NCBI GenBank assembly: GCA_030706065.1
Contig: JAUZPH010000277.1
Location: 1-5,552, forward strand
Source: Bacillota bacterium
Lineage (GTDB): Bacteria > Bacillota > Clostridia > Clostridiales > Clostridiaceae
Length of the DNA stretch: 5,552 nucleotides
Reading direction: 5' to 3'
Shown: positions 5,358 to 5,552 of the stretch, piece after piece
Layout: every line of letters begins with the position of its first letter
How positions within the stretch are numbered: the stretch's first letter is position 1
The notes under the pieces: generated by a model
Told to the model about the DNA's origin: nothing
Database searches by the model: none
What the model saw: the letters and a program-made list of their open reading frames with translations, nothing else
Translations under genes and position numbers: made by a program

Positions 5358-5552
5358 TGAAGAAGAAGAAAGGGAAGGAACCAAATAATGAGCGGTGGCT
5401 GCTCACCTATTCTGACCTTATTACCCTGTTGATGATATTCTTTGTTGTAATGTATGCCACCAGCAATGTAGATGTAAATAAGTACAAACTTATAGCCCAG
5501 TCGCTAAATGCAGCCATGGGCGGTGGAGGTGCCAATGTTATACAGGTCGGCC
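5357..5552 (+). CDS. motB: Flagellar motor stator protein MotB, N-terminal part (cut by window end)
   Basis: MotB is the single-helix stator subunit that carries the ion-binding Asp and anchors the stator to peptidoglycan through a C-terminal OmpA-like domain. Only the first 65 residues are in the window; the anchor domain lies beyond it. The start is a lysine-rich cytoplasmic tail (MKKKKGK), then the family signature WLLTYSDLITLLMIFFVVMYA (14-34). D20 in it matches the essential Asp32 of E. coli MotB. The residues that follow, SNVDVNKYKLIAQSLNAAM, fit the periplasmic plug and linker region. The ATG overlaps the motA stop by one base, and AAGGAG (5343-5348) lies 8 bases upstream, so the two genes are translationally coupled. 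The 3' end is missing because of the window edge, not because of a mutation seen here. Confidence 0.95.
   Translation, partial: MKKKKGKEPNNERWLLTYSDLITLLMIFFVVMYATSNVDVNKYKLIAQSLNAAMGGGGANVIQVG

Noticed and set aside
1..5552. CRISPR array, tRNA or rRNA genes, insertion sequence or origin
   Set aside because: No regularly spaced repeats, cloverleaf, rRNA core sequence, transposase frame with terminal repeats, or DnaA-box cluster was seen.

Overview
The window looks like chromosomal DNA from a motile, low-GC Gram-positive anaerobe, probably a clostridium (class Clostridia). The basis is the AT-rich intergenic DNA, strong AGGAGG-type ribosome binding sites, U-tailed intrinsic terminators, a sigma-D-like promoter before a motA-motB pair, and the style of the proteins. 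The species cannot be named from the sequence alone. All convincing genes are on the + strand.

Layout. (1) Bases 1-300 hold no intact gene; an open frame without a start codon at 118-243 may be the tail of a decayed gene. (2) Bases 301-630 form a compact leader unit. It has a sigma-A-type promoter (TTGACA, 17 bp, TATCCT), a 40-codon ORF (369-491) with a near-perfect ribosome binding site, and two tandem intrinsic terminators sharing a 17-bp identical half. (3) Bases 631-859 carry a long imperfect hairpin (661-760) and a small stem (811-827) just before the next gene. (4) Bases 860-4383 encode two ABC exporter half-transporters, translationally coupled through a TAATG overlap and closed by a strong terminator (4406-4437). 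(5) A sigma-D-like promoter (4505-4531) leads into motA (4569-5357) and the start of motB (5357 to the window end), again joined by TAATG.

How it fits together. The two half-transporters are a heterodimeric multidrug-type exporter of the BmrC/BmrD, TM287/TM288 and LmrC/LmrD kind. The first has Asp in place of the catalytic Glu after Walker B, and the second has LSVGQ in place of LSGGQ. Both changes fall in the same composite ATP site, giving one degenerate and one consensus site. A short translated ORF followed by terminators in front of such a pair is the arrangement of the Bacillus subtilis bmrBCD operon, where the leader peptide BmrB controls bmrCD by ribosome-mediated transcription attenuation. 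In this window the end of the leader ORF can pair with the first terminator. That would free a strand able to invade the second terminator, a plausible two-step antibiotic-sensing switch. This model is inferred from reading the sequence and has not been computed or tested.

The motA-motB genes encode the flagellar stator and appear to be a separate transcription unit, set off by the terminator and their own flagellar-type promoter.
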